Positions 1 through 9,892 are shown, counted from the first letter of the stretch. The stretch is DNA of 64,000 nucleotides from Chimaeribacter coloradensis (GCF_002858715.1 NZ_PJZH01000003.1:186001-250000), one strand, 5' to 3'. The notes: a model not told the origin generated them from the letters alone. A program made the numbers and translations.

Positions 1-819
1 CGCGGCGGGCACCTGATCGATCTCGACTGGCTGGTCGAGGTGACCGCCGACCGGATGCCGCTGGCGCTGGAAGCGGCGGATGCCTGGCTGGGGGACACGC
101 GTGAATTTTTGATGTGCGCCTGCCGCAGCGATGACTACAGCCCGACCTATTTTTCGCCGACGCGCGAGAACTGGCTCTCGGTGCTGAAGGCGTCCAGCGC
201 CATCCCCGGCTTCTACCGCATGGGTGTTGAGCTGGACGGCATCAGCTATCAGGATGGCGGCATCAGTGACGCCATCCCGGTTGAAGAGGCGTACCGCCGC
301 GGCGCGGACACCATCATCGTGATCCGTACCGTGCCGTCGCAGATGTTCTACGCCCCGCAGTGGATGAAGCGCATGGAGCAGTGGCTCAGTGAAAGCAGCC
401 TGCAACAGCTGGTGCACATGATGCAGCACCACGAGAAAAGCTACCGGCGCATCCAGCAATTTATTGAGAACCCGCCGGGCAACCTGCGGATCTTTGAAAT
501 CTACCCGCCGAAACCGCTGGCCAGCCGGGCGCTGGGCAGCAAAGTGTCGGCGCTGAACCGTGATTACCACCTCGGGCGGCGCTGCGGGCGCTATTTTCTG
601 GCGACCGTGGCGCACTGGCTGCTGCCGCGGGATGGGCAGCCGGATCTGCCGGTGAGCGCCCCGGCCGCGACGGTGATCCCGGAAGAGCCGGCCAACACGC
701 CGCTGATCACCGACTCGCCGCTGGTCTCGGCGGTGAGTGATGCGGTCAGCGGCCTGCTGGCGGATGCGCCGCCGGTGGCCGACAACGAAGATCCGGATGA
801 TAAGGAGCAGGCAGGATGA
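1..819 (+). CDS. yjjU: Patatin-like phospholipase family protein YjjU (5' end outside window)
   Basis: The reading frame is open from the first base, so the start and the N-terminal third, including the expected GxSxG nucleophile motif, lie outside the window. The visible part has the second half of the patatin dyad, the Asp in QDGGISDAIP, followed by a helical region and a low-complexity Pro/Ala/Asp-rich tail of about 60 residues. Patatin-family proteins are serine lipid acyl hydrolases; the substrate of YjjU is not established. The stop codon overlaps the next start (ATGA), and the pairing with a TatD-family gene matches the yjjU-yjjV order of E. coli. Identification rests on this context and the C-terminal patatin sequence. 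Confidence 0.85.
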   Translation, partial: RGGHLIDLDWLVEVTADRMPLALEAADAWLGDTREFLMCACRSDDYSPTYFSPTRENWLSVLKASSAIPGFYRMGVELDGISYQDGGISDAIPVEEAYRRGADTIIVIRTVPSQMFYAPQWMKRMEQWLSESSLQQLVHMMQHHEKSYRRIQQFIENPPGNLRIFEIYPPKPLASRALGSKVSALNRDYHLGRRCGRYFLATVAHWLLPRDGQPDLPVSAPAATVIPEEPANTPLITDSPLVSAVSDAVSGLLADAPPVADNEDPDDKEQAG

Positions 820-1613
820 GCGCGCCGCACTACTTTATAGATACCCACTGCCACTTTGATTTCCCGCCGTTTGTCGGGGAGGCGGCTGCCAGCGTGGCCC
901 GCGCGGCTGACCACCAGGTGCGGCAGATTATCGTCCCGGCCGTGACAGCCGATCGTTTTGACGGCGTGCTGGCACTGGCAGACCGGCACGACGCGCTGTT
1001 CGCCGCCCTGGGGCTGCACCCGCTGTTTATCACACAGCATGACGATGCGGCGCTGGCGCGCCTGGCCGCGCACCTGAAACAGCCGCCCGCGACGCTGGTG
1101 GCGGTAGGGGAGATCGGGCTGGATCTCTATATGGACAACCCGCACTTTGAGCGGCAGAAGGCGCTGCTGGAAGATCAGCTCCATCTGGCGAAACAGGCCA
1201 ATCTGCCGGTGATCCTGCACTCCCGCCGCACCCACGATCAGCTCTTCTCGCTGCTGCGTAAACAGGCGCTGCCCGCCACCGGCGTGGTACACGGCTTTGC
1301 CGGCAGCCTGGCGCAGGCGCAGGCCTTTGTGAAACTCGGCTACGCCATTGGCGTCGGCGGCACCATCACCTACGAGCGGGCGCAAAAAACCCGTAAGACC
1401 ATCGCCGCGCTGCCGCTCTCCTGCCTGCTGCTGGAGACGGACGCGCCCGACATGCCGCTGGCCGGGTACCAGGGCCAGCCCAACCGGCCGGAACGCGCCG
1501 CGCAGGTGTTTGAGGTGCTCTGCCAGTTGCGCCCGGAGCCGCCGGAGACGATTGCCGCCGCCCTGAACGCCAACACCCGCCGGGTATTTAACCTGCCGCT
1601 GCTCTCCGCCTGA
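816..1613 (+). CDS. yjjV: TatD-family metal-dependent hydrolase YjjV
   Basis: The 265-residue protein is a complete TatD-type TIM-barrel hydrolase. Metal-binding signatures occur in family order: DTHCHFD at the N-terminus, GEIGLD near residue 104, ILHSRRTHD near residue 132 and LLETDAPDMPL near residue 206. TatD relatives are Mg/Mn-dependent exonucleases or phosphoesterases; the substrate of YjjV is unproven. Translation probably couples to yjjU because the start codon overlaps its stop. In E. coli yjjW and yjjI lie between yjjV and deoC. Here the deo control region follows directly. Confidence 0.93.
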   Translation: MSAPHYFIDTHCHFDFPPFVGEAAASVARAADHQVRQIIVPAVTADRFDGVLALADRHDALFAALGLHPLFITQHDDAALARLAAHLKQPPATLVAVGEIGLDLYMDNPHFERQKALLEDQLHLAKQANLPVILHSRRTHDQLFSLLRKQALPATGVVHGFAGSLAQAQAFVKLGYAIGVGGTITYERAQKTRKTIAALPLSCLLLETDAPDMPLAGYQGQPNRPERAAQVFEVLCQLRPEPPETIAAALNANTRRVFNLPLLSA

Positions 1614-1648
1614 CCTTGCTTTGCACGCCGCCTCAGTCTGAAAAGCAA

Positions 1649-1664
1649 TGTGAAAATAATCACA
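1649..1664. promoter_or_regulatory. CRP-type site, upstream deo
   Basis: The sequence is a perfect TGTGA-N6-TCACA palindrome (spacer AAATAA), 36 bases after the yjjV stop. It could serve an upstream deo promoter comparable to E. coli deoP1, or act from a distance on the downstream promoter. This is a consensus match only. Confidence 0.65.
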
Positions 1665-1876
1665 TCTCTCCTTCGGTTACCCGTTTTACTTTTCACATAG
1701 TCCACGAATTACGGCGCAGCGCGCGGAAATCCTTTCTCTTCTCAATGTGACTATTATAACATCATCGCCGGCGCGCCGGGCCGCTTACCCCGGCGGGCAG
1801 CGTTCACACACCGGGCCGGACGGCCTGGTGTACACTCATTATCATTGATCACTTTCTGAGCATAAAACGATTATCT

Positions 1877-1892
1877 TGTGATACCTGTCACA
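1877..1892. promoter_or_regulatory. CRP-type site 1 of the deoP2-like pair
   Basis: Perfect TGTGA-N6-TCACA palindrome. It lies 52 bp upstream of a second site. This matches the distal CRP site of E. coli deoP2, where CytR binds between the two CRP dimers. Confidence 0.75.
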
Positions 1893-1928
1893 GTTAATCT
1901 AAACGCGTTACAATTGGCTTTAAGATTT

Positions 1929-1944
1929 TGTGAATCAGAACACA
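1929..1944. promoter_or_regulatory. CRP-type site 2 of the deoP2-like pair
   Basis: TGTGA-N6-ACACA, one mismatch from consensus. With the site at 1877 it forms the two-site arrangement expected for cAMP-CRP activation and CytR repression of deoxynucleoside catabolism. Confidence 0.65.
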
Positions 1945-2154
1945 TAACAGTCCCCTGTGCTCATGGTTCAATAGCCAGTAACGGCCCGGTGTTTGCCGGC
2001 CAGCGCGGTGAGAAGGAACTCAACCGTGGCCCGCCTTGCAGGCCGGCTGCGCTCTCTTCATGGAACCAAGTCCGCTCGCCAACCTGTGGAACGCGTTGCC
2101 CATGAAACCTCAGAAGTGATCGTGGCCATCAGCAACGAAATGTTGGAGAGTCAT

Positions 2155-2934
2155 ATGACCGATTTAACCGCCGCAGCGCAACGCGCGCTGAGCCTCATGG
2201 ATTTAACCACCCTGAACGAAGACGATACCGATGAAAAGGTGATCGCGCTGTGCCGCCAGGCCAAAAGCCCGGCCGGTAACACCGCTGCCATCTGCATCTA
2301 TCCGCGTTTCATCCCGGTGGCCCGCAAAACCCTGCGCGAGCAGGGCACCCCGGCGATCCGCATCGCGACCGTCACCAACTTCCCGCACGGCAATGATGAC
2401 GTTGAGATCGCCCTGGCTGAAACCCGCGCCGCCATCGCCTACGGTGCGGACGAAGTGGACGTGGTCTTCCCTTACCGCGCCCTGATGGCCGGCAATGAGC
2501 AGGTCGGCTTTGAGCTGGTAAAAGTCTGCAAAGAGGCCTGCGCGGCCGCCAACGTGCTGCTGAAAGTGATCATCGAAACCGGTGAGCTGAAGCAGGAGGC
2601 GCTGATCCGCAAGGCGTCTGAAATCGCCATCAAGGCGGGGGCGGACTTCATCAAAACCTCCACCGGGAAAGTGCCGGTCAACGCCACGCCGGAAAGCGCT
2701 GCGCTGATGATCCAGGTCATTCACGATCTGGGCGTGGGCGACACCGTGGGCTTCAAACCGGCCGGCGGCGTGCGCACGGCGGAAGATGCCGCCGAGTTCC
2801 TGGCGATTGCCGACCGCATCATGGGTGAGGGCTGGGCCGATGCGCGCCATTTCCGCTTCGGTGCCTCCAGCCTGCTGGCCAGTTTGCTGACCACGCTCGG
2901 CCACGCCACCGCGAAATCCAACGGCGGCTACTGA
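2155..2934 (+). CDS. deoC: Deoxyribose-phosphate aldolase
   Basis: DeoC cleaves 2-deoxyribose-5-phosphate to glyceraldehyde-3-phosphate and acetaldehyde. The protein is 259 residues, the E. coli length. The Schiff-base lysine is Lys167 in FIKTSTGK, and the other active-site residues are in EVDVVFPY and in [10 protein letters not shown] (second lysine near 201). The ATG at 2155 is chosen because it follows a GGAGAG ribosome site, gives the E. coli length and puts the catalytic lysine at 167; an in-frame upstream extension has no such support. First gene of deoCABD, inducible by nucleosides through the CRP/CytR region upstream. Confidence 0.98.
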   Translation: MTDLTAAAQRALSLMDLTTLNEDDTDEKVIALCRQAKSPAGNTAAICIYPRFIPVARKTLREQGTPAIRIATVTNFPHGNDDVEIALAETRAAIAYGADEVDVVFPYRALMAGNEQVGFELVKVCKEACAAANVLLKVIIETGELKQEALIRKASEIAIKAGADFIKTSTGKVPVNATPESAALMIQVIHDLGVGDTVGFKPAGGVRTAEDAAEFLAIADRIMGEGWADARHFRFGASSLLASLLTTLGHATAKSNGGY

Positions 2935-2998
2935 TGTGAATGCCGCACCGGGTCACCGGGGCGGCCTCGTTATTTGATGCGTCATGCAGGGGGACACC

Positions 2999-4321
2999 TT
3001 GTTTCTGGCTCAAGAAATTATTCGAAAAAAACGGGACGGCCAGCCGCTGACCGCCGACGAGATCGGCTTCTTCATCAACGGCATTCGCGACAACCAGGTC
3101 TCAGAAGGGCAGATCGCCGCACTGGCGATGACAATTTACTTCCATGATATGAACATGGCCGAGCGCGTGGCGCTGACCATGGCAATGCGGGATTCCGGCA
3201 CCGTGCTGAACTGGGCGGGGCTGGGGCTGAACGGCCCGGTGGTGGACAAGCACTCCACCGGCGGCGTCGGCGATGTCACCTCCCTGATGCTCGGCCCGAT
3301 GGTGGCCGCCTGCGGCGGCTATGTGCCGATGATCTCCGGGCGCGGCCTCGGCCACACCGGCGGCACGCTGGACAAGCTGGAGGCGATCCCGGGGTTTGAC
3401 ATCTTCCCCGACGACCAGCGCTTCCGCACCATTATCAAAGAGGTCGGGGTAGCGATTATCGGCCAGACCAGCTCGTTGGCCCCGGCGGACAAACGCTTCT
3501 ATGCGACGCGTGACATCACCGCCACCGTGGATTCCATTCCGCTGATCACCGCCTCGATTCTGGCGAAGAAACTGGCTGAAGGGCTGGACGCGCTGGTGAT
3601 GGATGTTAAAGTCGGTTCCGGTGCCTTTATGCCGACCTATGAGGCGTCAGAAAACCTGGCGCAGGCGATTGTCGGCGTGGCAAACGGGGCAGGCTGCAAC
3701 ACCACCGCGCTGCTCACGGACATGAACCAGGTGCTGGCCTCCAGCGCCGGGAATGCGGTTGAAGTGCGCGAAGCGGTGCGCTTCCTGACCGGCGACTACC
3801 GCAACCCCCGCCTGTATGAGGTCACGATGGCCTTGTGCGCCGAGATGTTGCTGTCGGGCAAACTGGCGAACGATGAGGCCGAGGCCCGCACCAAATTGCA
3901 GGCCGTGCTCGACAATGGCGCGGCGGCAGAGCTGTTTGGCCGGATGGTGGCTGCCCAGCGCGGCCCCACCGATTTTATTGAGCACTATGACCGTTACCTG
4001 CCGGCGGCAACGCTGAGCAAACCGGTATATGCAACGGAAAACGGCATCGTCAGCGCGATGGATACCCGCGCGCTGGGCATGGCTGTGGTGGCACTGGGCG
4101 GCGGCCGCCGCCGCGCCAGCGATACCATCGACTACAGCGTCGGCCTGACCGCGATGGCGCGCCTGGGCGACCAGGTGGACACCCAGCAGCCGCTGGCGAT
4201 GATCCACGCCGCCAGCGAAGAGGCCTGGGAGCAGGCGGCCGCGGCCGTGCGTGCTGCCGTGACGCTGAGCGATCGCGCACCTGAGGCGACGCCGGTGGTC
4301 TGCCAACGCATCCGGGCGTAA
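2999..4321 (+). CDS. deoA: Thymidine phosphorylase (TTG start)
   Basis: DeoA phosphorolyses thymidine and deoxyuridine to the base and deoxyribose-1-phosphate. The nucleoside phosphorylase signature KHSTGGVGD is present near residue 84. An ATG at 2984 would add five residues, but the TTG at 2999 follows an AGGGGG ribosome site at proper spacing and gives 440 residues beginning [14 protein letters not shown], the E. coli form. Second gene of the deo operon, 64 bases after deoC. The domain order is the usual helical N-terminal part, phosphate-binding core and C-terminal PYNP domain. Confidence 0.97.
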   Translation: MFLAQEIIRKKRDGQPLTADEIGFFINGIRDNQVSEGQIAALAMTIYFHDMNMAERVALTMAMRDSGTVLNWAGLGLNGPVVDKHSTGGVGDVTSLMLGPMVAACGGYVPMISGRGLGHTGGTLDKLEAIPGFDIFPDDQRFRTIIKEVGVAIIGQTSSLAPADKRFYATRDITATVDSIPLITASILAKKLAEGLDALVMDVKVGSGAFMPTYEASENLAQAIVGVANGAGCNTTALLTDMNQVLASSAGNAVEVREAVRFLTGDYRNPRLYEVTMALCAEMLLSGKLANDEAEARTKLQAVLDNGAAAELFGRMVAAQRGPTDFIEHYDRYLPAATLSKPVYATENGIVSAMDTRALGMAVVALGGGRRRASDTIDYSVGLTAMARLGDQVDTQQPLAMIHAASEEAWEQAAAAVRAAVTLSDRAPEATPVVCQRIRA

Positions 4322-4396
4322 TGGTCATCCTTTAGCACCCTCTGTGGCCCGGCTGTCAGCCCGCCGCAAAACGCGTGAAACACGCAGGAGAGCAGA

Positions 4397-5620
4397 ATGA
4401 AACGTACTTTTATCATGGTTTTAGACTCTTTCGGTATCGGCCACAGCGCTGATGCGGAGAAATTTGGCGACAAAGGCTCAGACACCCTGGGCCACATCGC
4501 TGAAGCCTGTGCGCGCGGCGACGCCGACGTCGGCCGCAAAGGGCCGCTGACCCTGCCGAACCTGAGCCGCCTGGGCCTGGGCAAAGCAGCTGAAGCCTCC
4601 ACCGGCACCTTCCCGGCCGGGCTGGACAAAAACGCCGACATCATCGGCGCTTATGCCTACGCCAGCGAACTCTCCTCCGGCAAGGACACGCCGTCCGGCC
4701 ACTGGGAGATCGCCGGGGTGCCGGTGCTGTTTGACTGGGGCTACTTCAGTGACACCGAAAACAGCTTCCCGCAGGAACTGCTGGATAAGCTGGTAGAGCG
4801 CGCCAACCTGCCGGGCTACCTCGGCAACTGCCACTCCTCCGGTACTGTGATCCTCGACCAGCTCGGCGAAGAGCACATGAAAACCGGCAAGCCGATCTTC
4901 TACACCTCGGCTGACTCCGTGTTCCAGATCGCCTGCCACGAAGAGACCTTCGGGCTGGAGAAACTGTATGAACTGTGCGAAATCGCCCGTGAAGAGCTGA
5001 CCGAAGGCGGCTACAACATCGGCCGCGTGATTGCGCGCCCGTTCATCGGCAACAAGCCGGGTGAGTTCCAGCGCACCGGTAACCGCCACGACCTGGCCGT
5101 TGAGCCGCCGGCCCCGACCATCCTGAAAAAGCTGGTGGACGAGAAGGGCGGTGAAGTGGTCTCCGTGGGTAAAATCGCGGACATCTATGCCCACGTCGGC
5201 ATCACCAAAAAAGTGAAAGCCACCGGGCTGGACGCGCTGTTTGACGCCACCGTCACCGAGATGAAGCAGGCGGGCGACAACACCATCGTCTTCACCAACT
5301 TCGTTGACTTCGACTCCGCCTACGGCCACCGCCGTGACGTACCGGGCTACGCCGCCGCGCTGGAGCTGTTTGACCGCCGCCTGCCGGAGCTGATGGAGCT
5401 GGTCGGCCCGGACGACATGCTGATCCTCACCGCGGACCACGGCTGTGACCCGACCTGGACCGGCACCGACCACACCCGCGAGCACATCCCGGTGCTGATC
5501 TACGGCCCGAAAATCAAGCCGGGCTTCCTCGGCAAGCGTGACACCTTCGCGGACATCGGCCAGACCGTGGCCAATTACTTCGGCCTCTCGCCGATGGAAT
5601 ATGGCAAATCGATGCTGTAA
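4397..5620 (+). CDS. deoB: Phosphopentomutase
   Basis: DeoB interconverts (deoxy)ribose-1-phosphate and the 5-phosphate, linking the phosphorylases to DeoC. At 407 residues it has the E. coli length. It belongs to the alkaline-phosphatase-like metalloenzymes: the metal ligand Asp lies in LDSFGIG at the N-terminus, with further ligands in TADHGCDP and [10 protein letters not shown] near the C-terminus. A ribosome site AGGAGAG precedes the ATG. A strong hairpin terminator follows immediately, so transcription into deoD may be reduced at this point. Confidence 0.98.
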   Translation: MKRTFIMVLDSFGIGHSADAEKFGDKGSDTLGHIAEACARGDADVGRKGPLTLPNLSRLGLGKAAEASTGTFPAGLDKNADIIGAYAYASELSSGKDTPSGHWEIAGVPVLFDWGYFSDTENSFPQELLDKLVERANLPGYLGNCHSSGTVILDQLGEEHMKTGKPIFYTSADSVFQIACHEETFGLEKLYELCEIAREELTEGGYNIGRVIARPFIGNKPGEFQRTGNRHDLAVEPPAPTILKKLVDEKGGEVVSVGKIADIYAHVGITKKVKATGLDALFDATVTEMKQAGDNTIVFTNFVDFDSAYGHRRDVPGYAAALELFDRRLPELMELVGPDDMLILTADHGCDPTWTGTDHTREHIPVLIYGPKIKPGFLGKRDTFADIGQTVANYFGLSPMEYGKSML

Positions 5621-5629
5621 TCTTTGCCT

Positions 5630-5655
5630 GCGCCGCCTCCGGGCGGCGCTTTTTT
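5630..5655 (+). terminator. Intrinsic terminator between deoB and deoD
   Basis: Perfect 8-bp GC stem GCGCCGCC/GGCGGCGC with a 4-base loop, followed directly by six T. It lies inside the deo operon, 10 bases after the deoB stop and 42 before deoD, so it should lower deoD expression relative to deoCAB unless deoD has its own promoter. Confidence 0.8.
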
Positions 5656-5697
5656 ACCGATGATTAACGCCACAACTGGCAGAATAAGGAATGAATT

Positions 5698-6417
5698 ATG
5701 GCTACGCCGCATATCAATGCTGAAATGGGTGATTTTGCAGACGTGGTACTGATGCCGGGCGACCCGCTGCGTGCCAAGTACATCGCTGAGAACTTCCTGG
5801 AAGATATCCGCCTGGTGAACGAAGTGCGCGGGATGCTGGGCTACACCGGCACCTACAAAGGCCGCCGCATCTCCGTGATGGGCCACGGCATGGGCATCCC
5901 GTCCTGCTCCATCTACGCCAAAGAGCTGATCACCGAGTTCGGCGTGAAGAAGATCATCCGTGTCGGCTCCTGCGGCGCAGTGCGCAGCGACGTGAAACTG
6001 CGTGATGTGGTGATCGGCATGGGTGCCTGCACCGACTCCAAAGTGAACCGCCTGCGTTTCAAAGACCACGACTATGCGGCGATTGCGGACTTCGACATGG
6101 TGCGCAACGCGGTAGACGCGGCGAAAGCCAAGGGCGTCCCGGCGCGCGTGGGCAACATCTTCTCTGCTGACCTGTTCTACACGCCGGACCCGCAAATGTT
6201 CGACGTGATGGAGAAGTACAACATCCTGGGTGTTGAGATGGAAGCCGCCGGCATCTACGGCGTGGCCGCCGAGTTCGGTGCCAAAGCCCTGACCATCTGC
6301 ACCGTGTCTGACCATATCCGTACCCATGAGCAGACCACCGCCGAAGAGCGCCAGACCACCTTCAACGACATGATTGAAATCGCGCTGGAATCTGTGCTGC
6401 TGGGCGACCAGGAGTAA
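5698..6417 (+). CDS. deoD: Purine nucleoside phosphorylase, DeoD type
   Basis: DeoD phosphorolyses purine (deoxy)nucleosides. The 239-residue protein has the E. coli length and the family motifs: [18 protein letters not shown] at the N-terminus, [12 protein letters not shown] for phosphate binding, the GVEMEAAG segment for nucleoside binding and TVSDHI with the catalytic Asp near residue 204. The start is preceded by an AAGGAA ribosome site. It is the last gene of deoCABD and is followed by a strong terminator. Confidence 0.98.
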   Translation: MATPHINAEMGDFADVVLMPGDPLRAKYIAENFLEDIRLVNEVRGMLGYTGTYKGRRISVMGHGMGIPSCSIYAKELITEFGVKKIIRVGSCGAVRSDVKLRDVVIGMGACTDSKVNRLRFKDHDYAAIADFDMVRNAVDAAKAKGVPARVGNIFSADLFYTPDPQMFDVMEKYNILGVEMEAAGIYGVAAEFGAKALTICTVSDHIRTHEQTTAEERQTTFNDMIEIALESVLLGDQE

Positions 6418-6434
6418 GTTTCCCCGCCTTCAGC

Positions 6435-6462
6435 AAAAAGCGCCCCACGGGGCGCTTTTTTT
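6435..6462. terminator. Bidirectional terminator between deoD and smp
   Basis: A-tract, stem GCGCCCC/GGGGCGC with a two-base loop, then a T-tract. It lies between convergent deoD and smp and can serve both strands. Confidence 0.85.
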
Positions 6463-6466
6463 GTGC

Positions 6467-7135
6467 TCAGGGTTTTTCCGGCGGGGTCTCTTCGGCCGGG
6501 ACCTCTTTCTCCTGCAGCGGGGTGCTGGCGGTGAGCAGGAAAGGGGACTGCTGCCAGCGGCTGCGGCGGTGTTGCAGCAGGGTGCGCGCCAGGATGATAC
6601 CGATCGCCAGCGCCAGCAGCATCATCAGGCGCAGCAGGTTGGTGGTGTTGTCCACCTGTTTGGATTCGGTCGCCAGGACGTGGGTGTCGAGCGTGATGCG
6701 CAAAAAGCCGGCTGGGTCAGCGCGGTCGCCTATCGGCTCTACAATCTGGTGGTTGAAGTAGCTGCCGGCGCGCTTGCCGTCCAGCGCCAGGCGGTCACGC
6801 ACCGGCACCGTCTCCCCGGCGTGCGCCACCAGCGTGCCGTCCAGCTGGTAGACCGCGGCATCCAGGATGCGGCTGTTGTCATCCGTCAGGCGACCGAGCA
6901 GCGCGCTGATCTTATCGCTCTCCACGTTTTCATTGTCGCTGTCCATCAGCGGTGCCAATGAATAGGCCACCTGCCGGGCCAGCGTCTGCGCCAGCTCCTC
7001 AACCTGCTCGGAGCGCGCCATCTGGTGGCTCAGGCTGAAGTAGGAGGCACCCTGCATCAGCCCCACCAGTAAGGCCACGCAGATCAGCACGATCACCGTA
7101 CGGTGCAGGCGGAACGTAAATTTGGCTCGGGCCAT
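6467..7135 (-). CDS. smp: Inner-membrane protein Smp/YtjB (AhpA-like)
   Basis: A 222-residue membrane protein, divergent from serB as in E. coli. The topology is a short basic cytoplasmic start, one membrane helix at about 13-32, a periplasmic domain of about 135 residues and a second helix at about 166-187, then a hydrophilic tail rich in Pro and Glu. The family was named from its position next to serB; its molecular role is not settled. The sequence RLHRTVIVLICVALLVG and the gene position make the assignment firm. Confidence 0.9.
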   Translation of the reverse strand: MARAKFTFRLHRTVIVLICVALLVGLMQGASYFSLSHQMARSEQVEELAQTLARQVAYSLAPLMDSDNENVESDKISALLGRLTDDNSRILDAAVYQLDGTLVAHAGETVPVRDRLALDGKRAGSYFNHQIVEPIGDRADPAGFLRITLDTHVLATESKQVDNTTNLLRLMMLLALAIGIILARTLLQHRRSRWQQSPFLLTASTPLQEKEVPAEETPPEKP

Positions 7136-7361
7136 GCCGTTTCCTTCAGGGGGATTTCATCAGTTTAATGTTGCCAGAAGCAAGGGCGATAGGATAGCTT
7201 GATGCGGCGTTTTAACGAGAGCCACGTTCGCCGTGCCCTGTGGGGCTGCCTGCTTTCCGCGTTATCAGTTAAATCCATGCCGGATCGTTCAGTATCGTGA
7301 ACCTGCCGGCACTCTTAACCCAGTTTATCATGACCCCTCTGCACCCCTACAGGAGTTAACG

Positions 7362-8336
7362 ATGTCTACCAGTCTGACCTATTGCGATCTTCCGGCGGAG
7401 ATTGATCAATGGCCGGGGCTACCCCTTTCATTAAGCGGTGATGAAGTGATGCCGCTTGACTATCGCGCCGGCCAGACGGGGTGGCTGCTCTACGGCAAAA
7501 CGCTGGATAAGCAGACTGTCACCCGTTTCCAGCGTGAACTGGGCAACGCGCTGGTGATCGTCAGCGCCAGGTGCATCGGGGCGTACTGTGTGGCCCGCAT
7601 CGCCGGGACGCTGACACCGGCAATTACGGCACTGGCAGACCGCTACCAGTTAGATGTCGCGCCGCTCGGCAAACTGCCGGATCTGCGGATGCCGGGCCTG
7701 CTGGTGATGGACATGGACTCCACGGCCATTGAGATTGAGTGCATCGATGAGATCGCTAAGCTGGCGGGCGTCGGTGAGCAGGTGGCGGAAGTCACTGAAC
7801 GCGCGATGCGCGGCGAGCTGGATTTCACCGCCAGCCTGCGCCAGCGCGTCGGCACGCTGAAAGATGCCGATGCCAACATCCTGAAAACCGTGCGTGACCG
7901 CCTGCCGCTGATGCCGGGGCTGACGGAGATGGTGACCCGCCTGCAGGGCTTCGGCTGGCATGTGGCCATCGCCTCCGGCGGCTTCACCTACTTCGCCGAG
8001 TACCTGCGCGACAACCTGGGCCTGACGGCGATTGCCGCCAATGAGCTGGAGATCCGCGACGGCAAACTCACCGGCAATGTGCTGGGGCCGGTTGTGGATG
8101 CCCAGTACAAGGCGGACACGCTGCTCTCGCTGGCGGAGAAGCTGGAGATTCCCCCCTCCCAGACCGTGGCCATCGGCGACGGGGCCAACGACCTGCTGAT
8201 GATCCAGGCCGCCGGGCTGGGGCTGGCCTACCACGCCAAGCCGAAAGTCTATGAGCAGGCGCGCGTCTGCATCCGCCATGCGGATCTTACCGGCGTGCTG
8301 TGCGTCCTGAGCGGCAGCGTCCGCGATGTGATTTAA
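7362..8336 (+). CDS. serB: Phosphoserine phosphatase
   Basis: SerB hydrolyses O-phosphoserine to serine, the last step of serine synthesis. The N-terminal third is the ACT-like regulatory region (LPLSLSGDEVMPLDY), and the rest is a HAD phosphatase: nucleophile Asp in VMDMDSTAIEIE, motif II Ser in AIASGGF and motif III GDGANDLLM. The ATG at 7362 follows AGGAG and gives 324 residues, close to the 322 of E. coli; an in-frame extension upstream to 7233 has no homology support. The 226 bases before it, shared with divergent smp, should hold both promoters. I saw no distinctive site there. Confidence 0.97.
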   Translation: MSTSLTYCDLPAEIDQWPGLPLSLSGDEVMPLDYRAGQTGWLLYGKTLDKQTVTRFQRELGNALVIVSARCIGAYCVARIAGTLTPAITALADRYQLDVAPLGKLPDLRMPGLLVMDMDSTAIEIECIDEIAKLAGVGEQVAEVTERAMRGELDFTASLRQRVGTLKDADANILKTVRDRLPLMPGLTEMVTRLQGFGWHVAIASGGFTYFAEYLRDNLGLTAIAANELEIRDGKLTGNVLGPVVDAQYKADTLLSLAEKLEIPPSQTVAIGDGANDLLMIQAAGLGLAYHAKPKVYEQARVCIRHADLTGVLCVLSGSVRDVI

Positions 8337-8341
8337 GGACT

Positions 8342-8370
8342 GGTTATTTATACAGTTAGCGGGGTATAAT
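8342..8370 (+). promoter_or_regulatory. Probable radA promoter
   Basis: A perfect TATAAT -10 box lies at 8365-8370. The -35 region about 17 bases upstream is weak (GGTTAT). The element sits between serB and radA and could supplement read-through from serB. Confidence 0.4.
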
Positions 8371-8442
8371 CGGGCCTTGTGCGGCGTGCGTGTGCGCCGC
8401 TTTTCAGGGCGCCCCCGGCGCTGCAAAACGATGAGGTAGGCT

Positions 8443-9825
8443 GTGGCTAAAGCTCCAAAACGTGCGTTTGTCTGTAATGAATGTGGCGCGGATTACCCGC
8501 GCTGGCAGGGGCAGTGCAGCGCCTGCAACGCCTGGAACACCATTACGGAAGTGCGCGTGGCCGCCTCGTCGTCGTCCGCCCGTACCGAGCGTTTCAGCGG
8601 CTACGCCGGTGATGCGGGTATCAGCAAAGTGCAGAAGCTCTCCGACATCAGCCTCGAAGAGCTGCCGCGCTTCTCCACCGGCTTTAAAGAGTTTGACCGT
8701 GTGCTGGGCGGCGGCGTGGTGCCGGGCAGCGCCATCCTGATCGGCGGCAGCCCCGGCGCGGGGAAAAGTACCCTGCTGTTGCAGACCCTGTGCAAGCTCT
8801 CCGAAAACATGAAGACGCTCTACGTCACCGGCGAGGAGTCCCTCCAGCAGGTGGCGATGCGCGCCCACCGCCTCGGCCTGCCCACCGCCAACCTCAATAT
8901 GCTCTCGGAAACCAGCATCGAGCAGATCTGCCTGATCGCCGAGCAGGAGCAGCCGAAGCTGATGGTGATCGACTCCATCCAGGTGATGCACATGGCGGAG
9001 ATCCAGTCCTCGCCCGGCAGCGTGGCGCAGGTGCGGGAAACCGCCGCCTACCTGACCCGCTTTGCCAAAACGCGCGGCGTGGCGATCATCATGGTGGGCC
9101 ACGTCACCAAAGACGGCTCGCTGGCCGGGCCGAAGGTGCTGGAGCACTGCATCGACTGTTCGGTACTGCTGGACGGCGACGCCGACTCCCGTTTCCGCAC
9201 CCTGCGCAGCCACAAAAACCGCTTCGGTGCGGTCAACGAGCTGGGCGTGTTCGCCATGACCGAGCAGGGGCTGCGCGAAGTGAGCAACCCGTCGGCCATC
9301 TTCCTCAGCCGCGGCGATGAGATCATGTCCGGCAGTGCGGTGGTGGTGATCTGGGAAGGCACCCGGCCGCTGCTGGTGGAGATCCAGGCGCTGGTGGACC
9401 ACTCGATGATGGCGAACCCGCGCCGGGTGGCCGTGGGGCTGGAGCAGAACCGGCTGGCGATCCTGCTGGCGGTGTTGCACCGCCACGGCGGCTTGCAGAT
9501 GTCCGATCAGGATGTGTTTGTGAACGTGGTGGGCGGCGTGAAGGTCACGGAAACCAGCGCCGACCTCTCGCTGCTGCTGGCGCTGGTCTCCAGCCTGCGT
9601 GACCGGCCGCTGCCGCAGGATCTGGTGGTGTTTGGCGAAGTGGGGCTGTCGGGGGAGATCCGCCCGGTGCCGAGCGGCCAGGAGCGCGTCTCTGAGGCGG
9701 CCAAACACGGCTTTAAACGCGCCATTGTGCCGCACGCCAACGTGCCGAAAAAACTGCCGCCGAATATGCAGGTGTTCGGCGTTAAAAAGCTGGCGGATGC
9801 GCTGTCGATCCTCGACGAATTATAA
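8443..9825 (+). CDS. radA: DNA repair protein RadA (GTG start)
   Basis: RadA (Sms) promotes branch migration and processing of recombination intermediates. At 460 residues it has the E. coli length. Domains in order are an N-terminal C4 zinc finger (CNECGADY ... QCSAC), a RecA-like ATPase with Walker A GSPGAGKST near residue 104, the RadA-specific KNRFG motif near residue 258 and a C-terminal Lon-protease-like domain (GEVGLSGEIRPV) lacking protease function. The start is GTG after a GATGAGG ribosome site. Confidence 0.98.
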   Translation: MAKAPKRAFVCNECGADYPRWQGQCSACNAWNTITEVRVAASSSSARTERFSGYAGDAGISKVQKLSDISLEELPRFSTGFKEFDRVLGGGVVPGSAILIGGSPGAGKSTLLLQTLCKLSENMKTLYVTGEESLQQVAMRAHRLGLPTANLNMLSETSIEQICLIAEQEQPKLMVIDSIQVMHMAEIQSSPGSVAQVRETAAYLTRFAKTRGVAIIMVGHVTKDGSLAGPKVLEHCIDCSVLLDGDADSRFRTLRSHKNRFGAVNELGVFAMTEQGLREVSNPSAIFLSRGDEIMSGSAVVVIWEGTRPLLVEIQALVDHSMMANPRRVAVGLEQNRLAILLAVLHRHGGLQMSDQDVFVNVVGGVKVTETSADLSLLLALVSSLRDRPLPQDLVVFGEVGLSGEIRPVPSGQERVSEAAKHGFKRAIVPHANVPKKLPPNMQVFGVKKLADALSILDEL

Positions 9826-9892
9826 CACCGGCGCTTCAACGTCGCCGTGGTTGTGATAGGGTGGTTTAATGCCCTGAACAAGAGGATCGGCG

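Larger units (their letters stand above)
1614..2154 (+). promoter_or_regulatory. deo operon control region and long leader
   Basis: This 541-base stretch between yjjV and deoC holds no convincing gene. It has three CRP-type palindromes (described separately). Two are 52 bp apart, the spacing at E. coli deoP2, where CRP and CytR bind together. The bases between them include a GTTACAATT stretch resembling a CytR half-site. From the downstream CRP site I infer transcription starting near 1975, which would give a leader of about 180 bases before deoC. An open frame runs upstream from deoC in phase, but it lacks a ribosome site and is probably chance. I could not find a clear DeoR operator. Confidence 0.7.

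Noticed and set aside
1993-2154. N-terminal extension of deoC
   Set aside because: The frame is open but lacks a ribosome site. The ATG at 2155 gives the E. coli length and places the catalytic lysine at 167.
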